DNA of 64,000 nucleotides from Aminobacter ciceronei (GCF_014138625.1 NZ_JACJHY010000016.1:1-64000); one strand, 5' to 3'. Shown: positions 45,235 through 54,679, counted from the first letter of the stretch. Numbers and translations: made by a program. Notes: a model not told the origin generated them from the letters alone.

Positions 45235-46931
45235 TGGGACAGCTCGTGGCGCCGGGGCAGAAGCTGGTCGAAGAGCAGCTTGCCGACGGGCGCCGCGTCT
45301 ACAGCAGTTCGATCCCCCTGCCAGACGAGCTGCCTGATATTCTGGTGCGGCTTGCCAGATGGGCGAAGGAGCAGCCTGATAAGGTGCTGTTGTCAGAGCC
45401 GCGGGAAGGCGCCAGGCGGTCGATCAGCTATGGCGAGGCACTTGCCCGCGCCCGTGCCATGCGGCAGCTGCTGACGGGCCGCTATGGCCTGCGCAAGGGC
45501 GATTGCGTGGCGACATTGGCTCCGGCCGGCATCGATGCGCTGGTGCTCAAGCTCGCTTGCCTGTCCGGCGGCTTCGTCCATGCGGCGCTGCCTCCCTTTC
45601 CTTTCCGCGATGGCGTTGAAACCGAAGCGACAAGATCGTTTCTCGAAAACGCCAGGCCCCGGCTGATCGTGGCGCCGTCAGGCCATCCGGCCATCCAGGG
45701 CATGGACGCCGTTTCGCTCAACGACCTTGCAGTCGATGGCAGCGACATGGCCACGCCCGGAGTGGACGAGTCCGTGTCGCCGGATGACTGGGCCGCGATC
45801 TTCTTCACCTCCGGCAGCACCGGTGCGCCCAAGGGCGTGCCGATCACGCGAGGCATGGTTTCGTCCAACCAGGCCGCCATCGCAGCGATGTGGCCGTTCG
45901 TCGTGGAAACGCCGCCCGTGCTCGTCGACTGGCTGCCATGGCACCACGTCTTCGGCGGCCTCGACAACATCTTCAAGGTGATCTGGAACGGCGGCGCGAT
46001 GCATGTCGACGCCGCACCCGGCCCCGCGACGATCGAGGCAACGGCAAAGCTGATGGCCGATGTCTGCCCGACCATGCACATCGCCGTTCCGCTCGGGCTG
46101 AGGCTCCTGCTCGATCGGCTGGAAAACGACGATGCCGGCGCTCTTGCCCTGACGCGGCGTCTGCGCGCCATCTTCTTTGCCGGCGCAGGTATCGATGCCG
46201 ATTTGTGGCGCCGTCTCGCCGCCTTTCGCGACAGCCATGGCGATTTCCAGATTCTCTCAGGTTATGGCGCGACCGAAGCGGCTTCGACGATCACGCTGTC
46301 GCCGGCGCCGCTCGAGCGTCCGGGTGAGCTTGGCCACCCCCTGCCCGGTCACAGCGTGGCGCTTGTCGACATCGACGGCCGCAGTGAGCTGCGCGTCTCT
46401 GGTCCCAACATCGCACCTTGCTATCTGATCGAGGGCCGAAAGGTCGAACTGCCGATGGACGAGCACGGTTTCTACCGTACCGGTGATGCGGCGGTGCTGC
46501 GGCAGCGCACGGATGGCGTTGCCGTGTTCGGCTTCGATGGCCGTCTCGCCGAGGATTTCAAGCTGTCGAGTGGGGTCAAGGTGCGCACCGGGCCGCTGCG
46601 CGCCGGCCTTCTGGCGCAATGCGCGCCGCTTGCCGACGACATCGTCATTTCGGGCGAGAACCGTGACCGCCTCGTGGCGCTGGTGTTTCCCTCGCCGGCG
46701 GGCAAGGCTCGTCCCAACGAACTCAGCGTGCGCATTGCCGCCTGGAACGCCGCCAATCCCTCAGGTTCGACCGCGATAGCCCGTTTCGATCTCGCAACTG
46801 CGCCGGCCGATCGCAGCAAGGGCGAGCAGTCGGACAAAGGCCAAATCGTCCAGTCACGCTATCTGCGCAACCACGCGGACCTGTTCGAGGCGCTTCATGC
46901 AGGTGGCGGTCAGGCGCCCGTGGGCGCCTGA
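45234..46931 (+). CDS. AMP-dependent acyl-CoA ligase, feruloyl-CoA-synthase-like
   Basis: A 565-aa adenylate-forming enzyme. The phosphate-binding loop TSGSTGAPKGVP lies at about residues 192-203, followed by WLPWHHVFGG, LSGYGATEAAS (A5-type motif) and YRTGDAA (A7-type). Overall it matches the feruloyl-CoA synthase branch that activates hydroxycinnamic or related aromatic acids with ATP and CoA. It is coupled to the GntR gene and convergent with the enoyl-CoA hydratase gene, the usual partner for chain shortening of such CoA esters. Substrate specificity cannot be read from sequence. Confidence 0.8.
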   Translation: MGQLVAPGQKLVEEQLADGRRVYSSSIPLPDELPDILVRLARWAKEQPDKVLLSEPREGARRSISYGEALARARAMRQLLTGRYGLRKGDCVATLAPAGIDALVLKLACLSGGFVHAALPPFPFRDGVETEATRSFLENARPRLIVAPSGHPAIQGMDAVSLNDLAVDGSDMATPGVDESVSPDDWAAIFFTSGSTGAPKGVPITRGMVSSNQAAIAAMWPFVVETPPVLVDWLPWHHVFGGLDNIFKVIWNGGAMHVDAAPGPATIEATAKLMADVCPTMHIAVPLGLRLLLDRLENDDAGALALTRRLRAIFFAGAGIDADLWRRLAAFRDSHGDFQILSGYGATEAASTITLSPAPLERPGELGHPLPGHSVALVDIDGRSELRVSGPNIAPCYLIEGRKVELPMDEHGFYRTGDAAVLRQRTDGVAVFGFDGRLAEDFKLSSGVKVRTGPLRAGLLAQCAPLADDIVISGENRDRLVALVFPSPAGKARPNELSVRIAAWNAANPSGSTAIARFDLATAPADRSKGEQSDKGQIVQSRYLRNHADLFEALHAGGGQAPVGA

Positions 46932-46932
46932 C
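46909..46932. terminator. Palindrome between convergent ligase and hydratase genes
   Basis: GTCAGGCGCC and GGCGCCTGAC flank CGTG, covering the ligase stop codon. A GC-rich stem in the 12-bp gap between convergent genes probably works as a bidirectional terminator, although no T-run follows. Confidence 0.5.
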
Positions 46933-46943
46933 GCCTTGAAAGC

Positions 46944-47753
46944 CTAGTCCAGATCGCGGAACGGCTTTTCGCGGATGTCGAGGAATTCCTTCAGTGAATG
47001 CTCCTTGAGCAGCCGCATCCAGTAGCGACCCTCTTCCGAGGCATGCAGGATCGCGGTGGTTTCGCGATTGTAAGTCCAGGAGCTCTCGAGACCGGCCGTC
47101 TGCTGCTGGTGGTTGAGCGCTGCCTTGGCGAACTTGATCGCGGCACCCGGCATGCGCGCACATTTGCGCGCCAGCTTTTCGGCTTCCACCCTCAATTGGT
47201 CACGCGGGACGGCCTTGTTGACCAGATGGATGCGCGCGGCCTCGCGGCCGTCGATCAGGTCGCCTGTGTACATCAGGTGGCGGGCATGGATCATCGGCAC
47301 GGTCCACGGCAGCATCAGCGTCGGTGGCGCCGAGACATGGCGCACTTCCGGCTCACCCAGCATCGCGTCCTCGGCGGCGACCGTCATGTCGCAGCACATC
47401 ATCAGCTCCAGCCCGCCGGCTAGACAATAGCCGTTGACGGCGGCAATGATCGGGATCGGCGCCTCGCGAATGAGCTTCATGCGGCGCATGTTGGCGCCGA
47501 TGTCCTCGCGCCAGGCTTCCGCATCCATCTCGAAGTCCTCGCCGCCGAGGTCGAAGCCGGCGGTGAAGGCGCGCCCGGCGCCGGTGATGATGACGGCGCG
47601 GATCTCGGGATCCTTGACCGCCCGGGCGATCGCCGCCTCGAGCGCGTCGCCGAGCTCCTGGTTCATGGCGTTCATCTTGTCGGGGCGGTTGAGCGTCAGG
47701 GTGACGAACGCATCCTCGGCGTCCTTCTCCCAGATAACGACGTCAGTGCTCAT
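46944..47753 (-). CDS. Enoyl-CoA hydratase/isomerase family protein
   Basis: A 269-aa crotonase-fold enzyme. Oxyanion-hole segments are clear: RAFTAGFDLGG (about 65-75) and NGYCLAGGLELMM (about 107-119), then GEPEVRHVSAPP at the acidic catalytic region. In this context it probably hydrates (and perhaps cleaves) the CoA ester made by the ligase. It is 14 bp downstream of the reductase gene, in one operon with it. Confidence 0.88.
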   Translation of the reverse strand: MSTDVVIWEKDAEDAFVTLTLNRPDKMNAMNQELGDALEAAIARAVKDPEIRAVIITGAGRAFTAGFDLGGEDFEMDAEAWREDIGANMRRMKLIREAPIPIIAAVNGYCLAGGLELMMCCDMTVAAEDAMLGEPEVRHVSAPPTLMLPWTVPMIHARHLMYTGDLIDGREAARIHLVNKAVPRDQLRVEAEKLARKCARMPGAAIKFAKAALNHQQQTAGLESSWTYNRETTAILHASEEGRYWMRLLKEHSLKEFLDIREKPFRDLD

Positions 47754-47767
47754 GGTCTCCCCTCCCC

Positions 47768-48760
47768 TCAGGCGATTTCGATGACGACGCGGCCGCGGAC
47801 CAGGCCGGCGACGATGCGTTTGGCGAGGTCAGGCAGTTCGCTCATCTTGTGGGTCTCGGTCATTGCCGCAAGCTTGGTGCGGTCGAGATGGTCGGCCAGC
47901 GTGCGCCAGGCGCGCTCCCGCTTCGCCTGCGGCGCGAATACGGAATCGACACCGATCAGCGTCACGCTGCGCAGGATGTGCGGCATCACGGTGCCGGGCA
48001 GGTCGTGGCCGCCGGCCAGCCCACAGGCCGCGACAGCGCCGCCATAAACAGTCTGCGCCAGCGCATTGGCGAGCGTGGTCGAACCGACGCTGTCGACGGC
48101 ACCGCTCCAGCGCTCCTTCTGCAGCGGCCTGACCTCACCGGCGAGTTCTGCCCGGTCGAGGAAGGCAGTTGCGCCCAGCGAGCGGAGATAGTCATGCGTC
48201 TCGGCCCGGCCGGTCGAGGCAACGACGGCATAACCCTTGGAGGACAACAGGCTGACGGCTGTCGAGCCGACGCCGCCGGCAGCACCCGTCACCAGCACCT
48301 CGCCCTTGCCGGGCTGGATCTTGCCCCAGTCTTCGAGCGCGTCGACGCACAGGGCCGCAGTGTAACCCGCGGTGCCGATTGCCATCGCCTGTTCCATGGT
48401 GAAGGCATCAGGCAGGCGGATCAGCCATTCCGGCTTCAGCCGCTGAAAGCGTGTGTACGCACCCCACTCCGTTTCCGACATGCCCCAGCCATTGGCCACG
48501 ACCTTGTCGCCCGCCTTCCATGCCGGTGAGCGCGACTCGACGACAGTGCCGGCAATATCGATGCCTACGACCATCGGCAGGCGGCGCGCGATACGGCCCT
48601 TGCCCGAAATGGCGAGGCCATCCTTGTAGTTGAGGCTTGAATAGGCGACCTCGACCAGCACGTCGTTGTCTGGCAGGTCGGCTTTGGTGATCTCGCGGAA
48701 GCCGGCGCGCGGCTTGCCGTCGACATCTTCAAGCATCAACGCCGTAAAAGTCTCGCTCAT
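47768..48760 (-). CDS. Acryloyl-CoA reductase-like MDR oxidoreductase (AcuI/YhdH family)
   Basis: A 330-aa NADPH-dependent medium-chain reductase. Features: SLNYKDGLAISG near the N-terminus, PMVVGIDIAGTV, GTAGYTAALCVDAL, and the Rossmann signature VTGAAGGVGSTAVSLL (about 158-173). AcuI reduces acryloyl-CoA to propionyl-CoA, protecting the cell from a reactive electrophile. Here it may reduce an unsaturated CoA intermediate of the adjacent pathway. It begins the two-gene minus-strand operon with the hydratase. Confidence 0.85.
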   Translation of the reverse strand: MSETFTALMLEDVDGKPRAGFREITKADLPDNDVLVEVAYSSLNYKDGLAISGKGRIARRLPMVVGIDIAGTVVESRSPAWKAGDKVVANGWGMSETEWGAYTRFQRLKPEWLIRLPDAFTMEQAMAIGTAGYTAALCVDALEDWGKIQPGKGEVLVTGAAGGVGSTAVSLLSSKGYAVVASTGRAETHDYLRSLGATAFLDRAELAGEVRPLQKERWSGAVDSVGSTTLANALAQTVYGGAVAACGLAGGHDLPGTVMPHILRSVTLIGVDSVFAPQAKRERAWRTLADHLDRTKLAAMTETHKMSELPDLAKRIVAGLVRGRVVIEIA

Positions 48761-48795
48761 GAAAGTCTCCAGGAAGGCATGGGGTAATCTCCGGC

Positions 48796-49545
48796 TTAGC
48801 CGCGCTTGGCCTCGCGTTCGGCGCGCCGCGTCAGGCTGAGCGCATAGCTGTCGCGAACATAGGCGAGCAGCTCCGACAGCACGCCGGTGGCATCGCTTGC
48901 GTTACGCGCCTCGATGGCGCCAGCAAGCTTTTCATGGAAATCGGCGACTGTGCTGCGCTCGCGCACATGCGAAACGATCATGTTGGTGATCGGCATGAAC
49001 GCCTCGACCACCGTGTACATCATCAGGCTGAGCGGGCCGTTGCCCGCCGCCTGTACAACGGCGCGGTGGAAGCGCACGTCTGAGGCGCAAAAATCCTCGT
49101 CGCTGAGCAGCTTGGAACGCTGCAGCGTGATCTCGGCGCGCATCGCGGCAAGGTCGGCGTCGCTGCGTCGCTCGCAGGCAAGCCGGCAGCAGATTGCTTC
49201 CGTTTCCAGCCGCGCGCTTATGATCTCGTCGATGTCGAAGGCGCCGACGCCGACAAGCAATGTCGCGGCCCCCGTGATCGCCGATGACAGGCCCTCCGGA
49301 TCGGGGCGGCTGACGAAGGTGCCACCGGTCGGCCCACGCTGCGAGCGTATCAGGTTCTGTGCCGCAAGCCGCTTCAGCGCCTCGCGCACCGTCGGGCGCG
49401 ATATGCCGAAGCTCTTGGCGAGGTCTTCTTCGGTCGGCAGGCGTTCGTCGATCTGCAGGCGGCCGTCGAGAATGGCCGCGCGGATCTTGTCGGCGACCTG
49501 CCGGGCCACGCCAGTGCGAACCACGTCCTGATATTCGATCGGCAT
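48796..49545 (-). CDS. GntR/FadR-subfamily transcriptional regulator (copy 2)
   Basis: A 249-aa regulator with a winged helix (RLPTEEDLAKSFGISRPTVR) and FCD domain, paralogous to the GntR protein at 44476-45234. The start at 49545 has GGAGGG 4 bases upstream; the open frame extends to 50334 only because of antisense coding sequence. It lies just upstream of the reductase/hydratase genes on the same strand (35 bp gap), so it may be the first gene of that operon, and is divergent from the dehydrogenase gene. Confidence 0.9.
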   Translation of the reverse strand: MPIEYQDVVRTGVARQVADKIRAAILDGRLQIDERLPTEEDLAKSFGISRPTVREALKRLAAQNLIRSQRGPTGGTFVSRPDPEGLSSAITGAATLLVGVGAFDIDEIISARLETEAICCRLACERRSDADLAAMRAEITLQRSKLLSDEDFCASDVRFHRAVVQAAGNGPLSLMMYTVVEAFMPITNMIVSHVRERSTVADFHEKLAGAIEARNASDATGVLSELLAYVRDSYALSLTRRAEREAKRG

Positions 49546-49599
49546 TCGCCCTCCGTCGGTGCTGCCTTGCGGCCGCCTCCGTTTCGATATGAAGATAAA

Positions 49600-49637
49600 C
49601 AATATAGGTTTGACAAATATTGCAAGCGAAATAAGCT
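49600..49637. promoter_or_regulatory. Inverted repeat and promoter-like sequence between GntR copy 2 and the dehydrogenase gene
   Basis: CAATAT-N11-ATATTG (49600-49622) surrounds a perfect TTGACA (49610-49615); TAAGCT lies 16 bp downstream as a weak -10. AATATTG also occurs in the operator region of GntR copy 1. The layout fits an operator over a plus-strand promoter. Confidence 0.4.
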
Positions 49638-49686
49638 TGACCGAGACAGCGCCCGGAAATGGCTTCCTCCGGGCCATCCAGGCGCC

Positions 49687-51090
49687 ATGACACCCAAGAG
49701 CGATCAGGTTCTCTCCCTCCTCCAGGCACGGCTCGACAAGGCCGCCATCCTGGTAGGCGACGCCATCGATCCACGCTACAGCGACGATCTTGCCGGTGAG
49801 CGGGGCGCCCGGCCGGAGCTTGTGCTGCGGCCACGCGGCACCGACGAGGTCGCCGAGATCCTGAAGGTCTGCAACGACGTGCGCCTGCCGCTGGTCGTCC
49901 AGGGCGGCCGCACCGGACTGTCGGGCGGGGCGAGGGTGCTGGCAGGCGAGGCAGTGTTGTCGCTCGAGCGCATGACCACCTTGCAGGAGGTCGAGCCGAC
50001 GGCCGGAACCATCGTTGCCGATGCAGGCGTGCCGCTGCAACTCGTGCAGGAAAAGGCCGACACTGCGGGCCTCGTCTTCGGCGTCGACATCGGCGCACGC
50101 GGCACCGCCACCATCGGCGGCAACATCGCCACCAATGCCGGCGGCATTCGCGTTCTGCGCTATGGCAGCTTCCGCGCCCAGGTGCTGGGGCTCGAGGCCG
50201 TGCTCGCCGATGGTAGTGCTCTGTCCTCGCTCAAGGGGCTCGCCAAGGACAATTCGGGCTACGACCTCGGCCAGCTCTTCATTGGCAGCGAAGGCACGCT
50301 CGGCGTCGTCACCCGCGCCTGCCTCAGGCTGCATCCCAGGCCCGTGACGCAGTCCGCGGCCTTCTGCTCCTTGCCGTCGCTGGGCGCGGCCTTCGGCCTG
50401 CTCACATTCCTGCGTGCCCGCCTCGGCAACCTGCTGTCAGGCTTCGAAGTCATCCTGGCGCCGCTGATGGGTGACATGGTCGCAGCGCTCGGCTTCACCG
50501 CGCCGGTCGCCCTGTCGACACCGGTCTACGTGCTCGCCGATATCCAGGGCATGAGCCCGGGAACCGACGAGGAGGCCTTCATCGAGACTTTGTCGCAGGC
50601 AATCGAGGACGGACTGGTCGAGGACGTCGTGGTCTCGCAGTCGGATCGCGAGTTTCATGCGCTGTGGACGCTGCGCGATGACGTCAATCGCTTCCTGTTC
50701 GCCGAAGATGCGATGCTCAGCCTCGATGTCAGCCTGCCGCTGCCTGAAATGGGCGCCTTCCTCGATATGGCGCGTGCGGCCCAGCGGCAGGTCGACCCGG
50801 CGGCGCGGGATTATGTCTTCGGCCATCTCGGCGACGGTAACCTGCATTACGTCGTGCGAACCGACAGGCCCGACCAGGTCGCCGGCGCGGTGTTCGATTG
50901 CGTCGCGAAAAGCGGCGGCTCGATCTCGGCAGAGCATGGCATCGGATTGGACAAGAAGGCCTATCTTCATCTGACGCGCGCGCCGGCCGAGCTCGCGGCG
51001 ATGCGCCGCCTGAAGGCCGCGCTCGACCCCAACAACATTCTCAATCCGGGCCGCATCTTCGACATGCCCCCTGCCCTGCCCAACGTCTGA
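49687..51090 (+). CDS. FAD-linked D-2-hydroxyacid dehydrogenase (GlcD/D2HGDH type)
   Basis: A 467-aa flavoprotein: FAD-binding type-4 domain (about residues 35-215; VVQGGRTGLSGGARV, IGGNIATNAGGIRVLRYG, GSEGTLGVVT) and FAD-oxidase C-terminal domain with FGHLGDGNLHY and EHGIGLDKKAYL. It oxidises a D-2-hydroxy acid to the 2-oxo acid. The next gene, 8 bp downstream, encodes an enzyme that consumes 2-oxo acids (arylpyruvates), so a D-hydroxyaryl acid such as an aryl-lactate is a reasonable substrate guess. The ORF opens earlier (49567), but the conserved part and the promoter place the start at 49687. Confidence 0.88.
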   Translation: MTPKSDQVLSLLQARLDKAAILVGDAIDPRYSDDLAGERGARPELVLRPRGTDEVAEILKVCNDVRLPLVVQGGRTGLSGGARVLAGEAVLSLERMTTLQEVEPTAGTIVADAGVPLQLVQEKADTAGLVFGVDIGARGTATIGGNIATNAGGIRVLRYGSFRAQVLGLEAVLADGSALSSLKGLAKDNSGYDLGQLFIGSEGTLGVVTRACLRLHPRPVTQSAAFCSLPSLGAAFGLLTFLRARLGNLLSGFEVILAPLMGDMVAALGFTAPVALSTPVYVLADIQGMSPGTDEEAFIETLSQAIEDGLVEDVVVSQSDREFHALWTLRDDVNRFLFAEDAMLSLDVSLPLPEMGAFLDMARAAQRQVDPAARDYVFGHLGDGNLHYVVRTDRPDQVAGAVFDCVAKSGGSISAEHGIGLDKKAYLHLTRAPAELAAMRRLKAALDPNNILNPGRIFDMPPALPNV

Positions 51091-51098
51091 GTGCCGCA

Positions 51099-54000
51099 AT
51101 GAAAGCTGTGACTTCTCCTGAAAATGGCGCCCGCCCGGTCGACATGCCCTCGGCGCTCGACGAGCGCTACACGCTCGAACGCGGCCGCATCCTGGTTTCG
51201 GGCACGCAGGCGCTGGTGCGCCTGCCGATGGTCCAACGCCAGCGGGATCTGGCCGTCGGGCTCAACACCGCAGGTTACGTCTCGGGCTATCGCGGCTCTC
51301 CATTAGCCGGATTCGATCGCGAGATGGCCAGCGCCCGGAAACATCTCAAGGAAAGCCATATCGTCTTCCAGCCCGGTCTCAATGAGGACATGGCGGCGAC
51401 CGCGGTGTGGGGCACGCAGCAGACCGGCATGTTCCCCGGCGCGCGCTACGACGGCGTCTTTTCCATGTGGTACGGCAAGGGCCCGGGCGTCGACCGCACC
51501 ATGGATGTCATCCGCCACGCCAATGCCGTCGGCACCAGCAAGCATGGCGGCGTGCTGTTGCTCGTCGGCGACGACCATGGCGCGGTGTCGTCGACCCTGC
51601 CCCACCAGAGCGAGCACAACCTGATCTCGGCCATGGTGCCGCTTCTGTCGCCGGTCGGCATCAGTGAATATATCGACTACGGTCTGCTTGGCTGGGCCAT
51701 GAGCCGCTATTCCGGTGCTTGGGTCGGCTTCAAATGCCAGACCGAGATCGTTGAGTGCTCGGCAACTGTCGACCTCGATCCGACCCGGCTGGAGATCGTC
51801 ACGCCAGACATGCCTCTCCCCGCCGACGGCCTGTCGATGCGCTGGCCCGACGGACAGCAAGCGATGGAACGGCGGCTCGAGACCAAGCTTGCCGCGGTGC
51901 TCGCCTTCGCCCGCGCCAATCGCCTCGACCGTCCGGTCTGGCCCTCCCCTGCCGCACGGCTCGGCATTGTCTCGACCGGCAAATCCTGGCTCGACCTCAA
52001 GGGTGCACTGGCACTGCTCGGCATCGACGAGGGCCGCGCTGCCGAGCTTGGCATCCGCCTTTACAAGGTTGGCATGGTCTGGCCGCTGGAGCCGGAGGGC
52101 CTGCGCGAATTTGCCGACGGGCTGGAGCAGATCCTCGTCGTCGAAGAAAAGCGTCCGGTCATCGAGGAGCAGATCAAGTCGCAGCTGTTCAACCAGCCGG
52201 GCGACCGCCGGCCGCAAGTCTTCGGCAAGACCGGGCCGGACGGCTCTCCACTCCTGCCCTCGATCGGCGAGATTGGCGCGCTCTCGGTGGCACGTGCCAT
52301 CCTGCAATGGCTGGGCACTGATGACGCAGGCCTCGCGGCCCGCGCCGTACAGCTGTCAACGGTTGGAGCCCCCTCCCCTGCCGAACCGGGTCTGCTCAAC
52401 CGCGAACCCTATTTCTGCTCAGGGTGCCCGCATTCGACATCGACGGTTCTGCCCAAGGGCAGCCGCGCCTCCACCGGTATCGGTTGCCACATGATGGTGA
52501 TCGGCATGGAGCGCGACACCTCGACCTTCACCCAGATGGGTGGCGAAGGCGGCTCGTGGATCGGCCTTTCCCCCTTCACCGACGAGAAGCACATCTTCGT
52601 CAACATGGGCGACGGCACTTATTTCCATTCCGGTCTGCTGGCCATCCGCGCCGGCATCGCCGCCAAGGTCAACGCCACCTACAAGATCCTCTACAACGAT
52701 GCGGTCGCCATGACCGGTGGCCAGCGCCATGACGGCGAATTGTCGGTGCCGTCGATCGTCGGCCAGGTGCTCGCCGAGGGTGCCAAGCGGGTCGTCGTCG
52801 TCTCCGAGAGGCCGCAATTGCTGGCCGGCCTGCTGCCGCGTGCGGTCGATGTGCGGCATCGCGACGAGCTCGACGAGGTACAGCGTGAGCTGCGCGACGT
52901 CGAAGGTGTCACCGTGCTGGTCTACGACCAGGTCTGCGCCGCCGAAAAGCGCCGCCGGCGCAAGCGTGGCACCTATGCCGTCTCGCCCAAGCGTGCCTTC
53001 ATCAACGAACTGGTCTGCGAAGGCTGCGGTGATTGCTCGGCGGTCTCGAACTGCATCTCCATCGAGCCGCGCGAGACCGAGTTTGGCCGCAAGCGCGCCA
53101 TCAACCAGTCGAGCTGCAACACCGACCTCAGCTGCACCAAGGGCTTTTGCCCGAGCTTTGTCACCGTCGAAGGCGGGCGCCTGCGCAAGCCGCGCGCCAA
53201 GGCTGCCGGCGGCGTCGACGCCGGCCTGGCCGAGCCCAGCCTGCCCAGGTTGGGCGATGCGCCCTACAGCCTGCTGCTTACTGGCATCGGCGGCACAGGC
53301 GTCATCACCGTCAGTGCCATACTGTCACAGGCAGCCCATCTCGACGGCCTGTCACTGGTGACGCTCGACCAGACCGGCCTGGCACAGAAGAATGGTGCCG
53401 TCGTCTCGCACATTCGCCTGGCGCGACAGCCTGAGATGCTCAACGCAGCCCGCATCGGCCCTGGCGAGGCCGACCTGGTGCTCGGCTTCGATATCGTGGT
53501 CGCTGCATCGCAGAATGCCGTCGCCACTTTCGGCAAGGGCCGTACCAGGGCCGTGGTCGACGACCACTTCGCCCCGACGGCGTCCTTCGTCAAGGACACG
53601 ACGATCGACTTCCGCGAAAGCGCGACGCTGCGGCGGCTGCGCACTGCCGGCGGCGAGGACGCGCTCACCACGCTTCCCGCAATGAAGCTGGCAACCGCGC
53701 TGTTCGGCGATGCGATCGCCGCCAACATGTTCCTGCTCGGCCATGCCTGGCAGAAGGGCCTGGTGCCGATCGGGCGCGAAGCGATCGAGAAGGCGATCGA
53801 CCTCAACGGCGCCGGCGTCGCCATGAACCGCGCTGCCTTTGCCTGGGGCCGGCGTTCCGTCGACGACATGGACTTCGTCAGCCGGCAGGCTGGGACGGCA
53901 CCCGCTTCGGCGCCCGAAGCCAAGTCGCTTGATGAGATCGTCGCGCAGCGCGTCGTGTTCCTCACCGGGTATCAGGACGCGGGATATGCCGAGCGCTATC

Positions 54001-54584
54001 GGACGCTTGTTGACAAGGCGCGGCAAGCCGAGGCGAGAGTGGCTCCGGGGCAGGCTATGTTCGCGACGGCCGTTGCCAAGGCCGCATTCAAGCTGATGGC
54101 CTATAAGGACGAATACGAGGTAGCGCGGCTGCATCGGGATCCGGCCTTCCGGCAAAAGCTCGCCGAGCAGTTCGAAGGCGACTTCAAGCTCCAGTATAAT
54201 CTCGCGCCGCCGATGCTGACCCGTACCGATCCGCGCACCGGCCATCCCGCCAAGATCGCCATCGGCAGCCGCTGGATCGAGCCGGCCTTTGCCGTGCTGG
54301 CTCGCCTCAAGAGCCTGCGTGGCACCCGCTTCGATCCATTCGGCCGCACCGCCGAGCGCAAGATGGAACGCAAACTGGCGGCGGACTACTTCACGCTGGT
54401 CGAGGCGCTTGCCGCCCGCCTGTCGGCTTCAAACCTGGCAATGGCGACAGAGATCGCCAGCCTGGCCGAGACCGTCCGCGGCTATGGCCACATCAAGCTG
54501 GCTGCCGTCGAGCGTTACGAAAAGCGTAAGCTCGAACTGCTCGCCGCATTTGATCAGGCCACGGCTGTAGGGCAGGCGGCCTGA
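51099..54584 (+). CDS. Fused indolepyruvate:ferredoxin oxidoreductase
   Basis: A 1,161-aa single-chain enzyme of the IorA-IorB fusion type. N-terminal pyrimidine-binding part (about 40-300), TPP-binding domain (about 440-600; GDGTYFHSGLLAIRAG), cysteine clusters CEGCGDCSAVSNC (from about 640) and CNTDLSCTKGFC for Fe-S clusters, then the gamma-type domain with GIGGTGVITVSAIL (about 728-741) and a C-terminal conserved extension. It decarboxylates arylpyruvates to aryl-acetyl-CoA with ferredoxin-type reduction. Frame overlap upstream (from 50898) lies inside the dehydrogenase gene; the start at 51099 fits the family. It is coupled in an operon with the hydroxyacid dehydrogenase. Confidence 0.92.
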   Translation: MKAVTSPENGARPVDMPSALDERYTLERGRILVSGTQALVRLPMVQRQRDLAVGLNTAGYVSGYRGSPLAGFDREMASARKHLKESHIVFQPGLNEDMAATAVWGTQQTGMFPGARYDGVFSMWYGKGPGVDRTMDVIRHANAVGTSKHGGVLLLVGDDHGAVSSTLPHQSEHNLISAMVPLLSPVGISEYIDYGLLGWAMSRYSGAWVGFKCQTEIVECSATVDLDPTRLEIVTPDMPLPADGLSMRWPDGQQAMERRLETKLAAVLAFARANRLDRPVWPSPAARLGIVSTGKSWLDLKGALALLGIDEGRAAELGIRLYKVGMVWPLEPEGLREFADGLEQILVVEEKRPVIEEQIKSQLFNQPGDRRPQVFGKTGPDGSPLLPSIGEIGALSVARAILQWLGTDDAGLAARAVQLSTVGAPSPAEPGLLNREPYFCSGCPHSTSTVLPKGSRASTGIGCHMMVIGMERDTSTFTQMGGEGGSWIGLSPFTDEKHIFVNMGDGTYFHSGLLAIRAGIAAKVNATYKILYNDAVAMTGGQRHDGELSVPSIVGQVLAEGAKRVVVVSERPQLLAGLLPRAVDVRHRDELDEVQRELRDVEGVTVLVYDQVCAAEKRRRRKRGTYAVSPKRAFINELVCEGCGDCSAVSNCISIEPRETEFGRKRAINQSSCNTDLSCTKGFCPSFVTVEGGRLRKPRAKAAGGVDAGLAEPSLPRLGDAPYSLLLTGIGGTGVITVSAILSQAAHLDGLSLVTLDQTGLAQKNGAVVSHIRLARQPEMLNAARIGPGEADLVLGFDIVVAASQNAVATFGKGRTRAVVDDHFAPTASFVKDTTIDFRESATLRRLRTAGGEDALTTLPAMKLATALFGDAIAANMFLLGHAWQKGLVPIGREAIEKAIDLNGAGVAMNRAAFAWGRRSVDDMDFVSRQAGTAPASAPEAKSLDEIVAQRVVFLTGYQDAGYAERYRTLVDKARQAEARVAPGQAMFATAVAKAAFKLMAYKDEYEVARLHRDPAFRQKLAEQFEGDFKLQYNLAPPMLTRTDPRTGHPAKIAIGSRWIEPAFAVLARLKSLRGTRFDPFGRTAERKMERKLAADYFTLVEALAARLSASNLAMATEIASLAETVRGYGHIKLAAVERYEKRKLELLAAFDQATAVGQAA

Positions 54585-54605
54585 CGAGCCTGATCCCATC
54601 AACAG

Positions 54606-54635
54606 CCTGAATCGACCACGGCTGATCGATTCAGG
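54606..54635 (+). terminator. Terminator-like hairpin after the oxidoreductase gene
   Basis: CCTGAATCGA and TCGATTCAGG form a perfect 10-bp stem with a 10-base loop, 21 bp after the stop, followed by AGTTTCATT. A weak T-run makes it a moderate terminator candidate. Confidence 0.55.
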
Positions 54636-54679
54636 AGTTTCATTGGACGGTGGGTTCGCCGCGCGCGATTCTGCCGTCC

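Noticed and set aside
49546-50334. A 512-aa version of the second GntR regulator
   Set aside because: The extension is antisense to the FAD-dependent dehydrogenase; the winged helix starts right after ATG 49545.
50898-51098. Earlier start for the indolepyruvate oxidoreductase
   Set aside because: It lies in another frame of the dehydrogenase gene; family proteins start near 51099.
52346-52361. Third parS-like sequence (right half matches ACAGCTGTCAAC) in the oxidoreductase gene
   Set aside because: The left half deviates at the first positions required by the consensus; probably a chance match in coding sequence.
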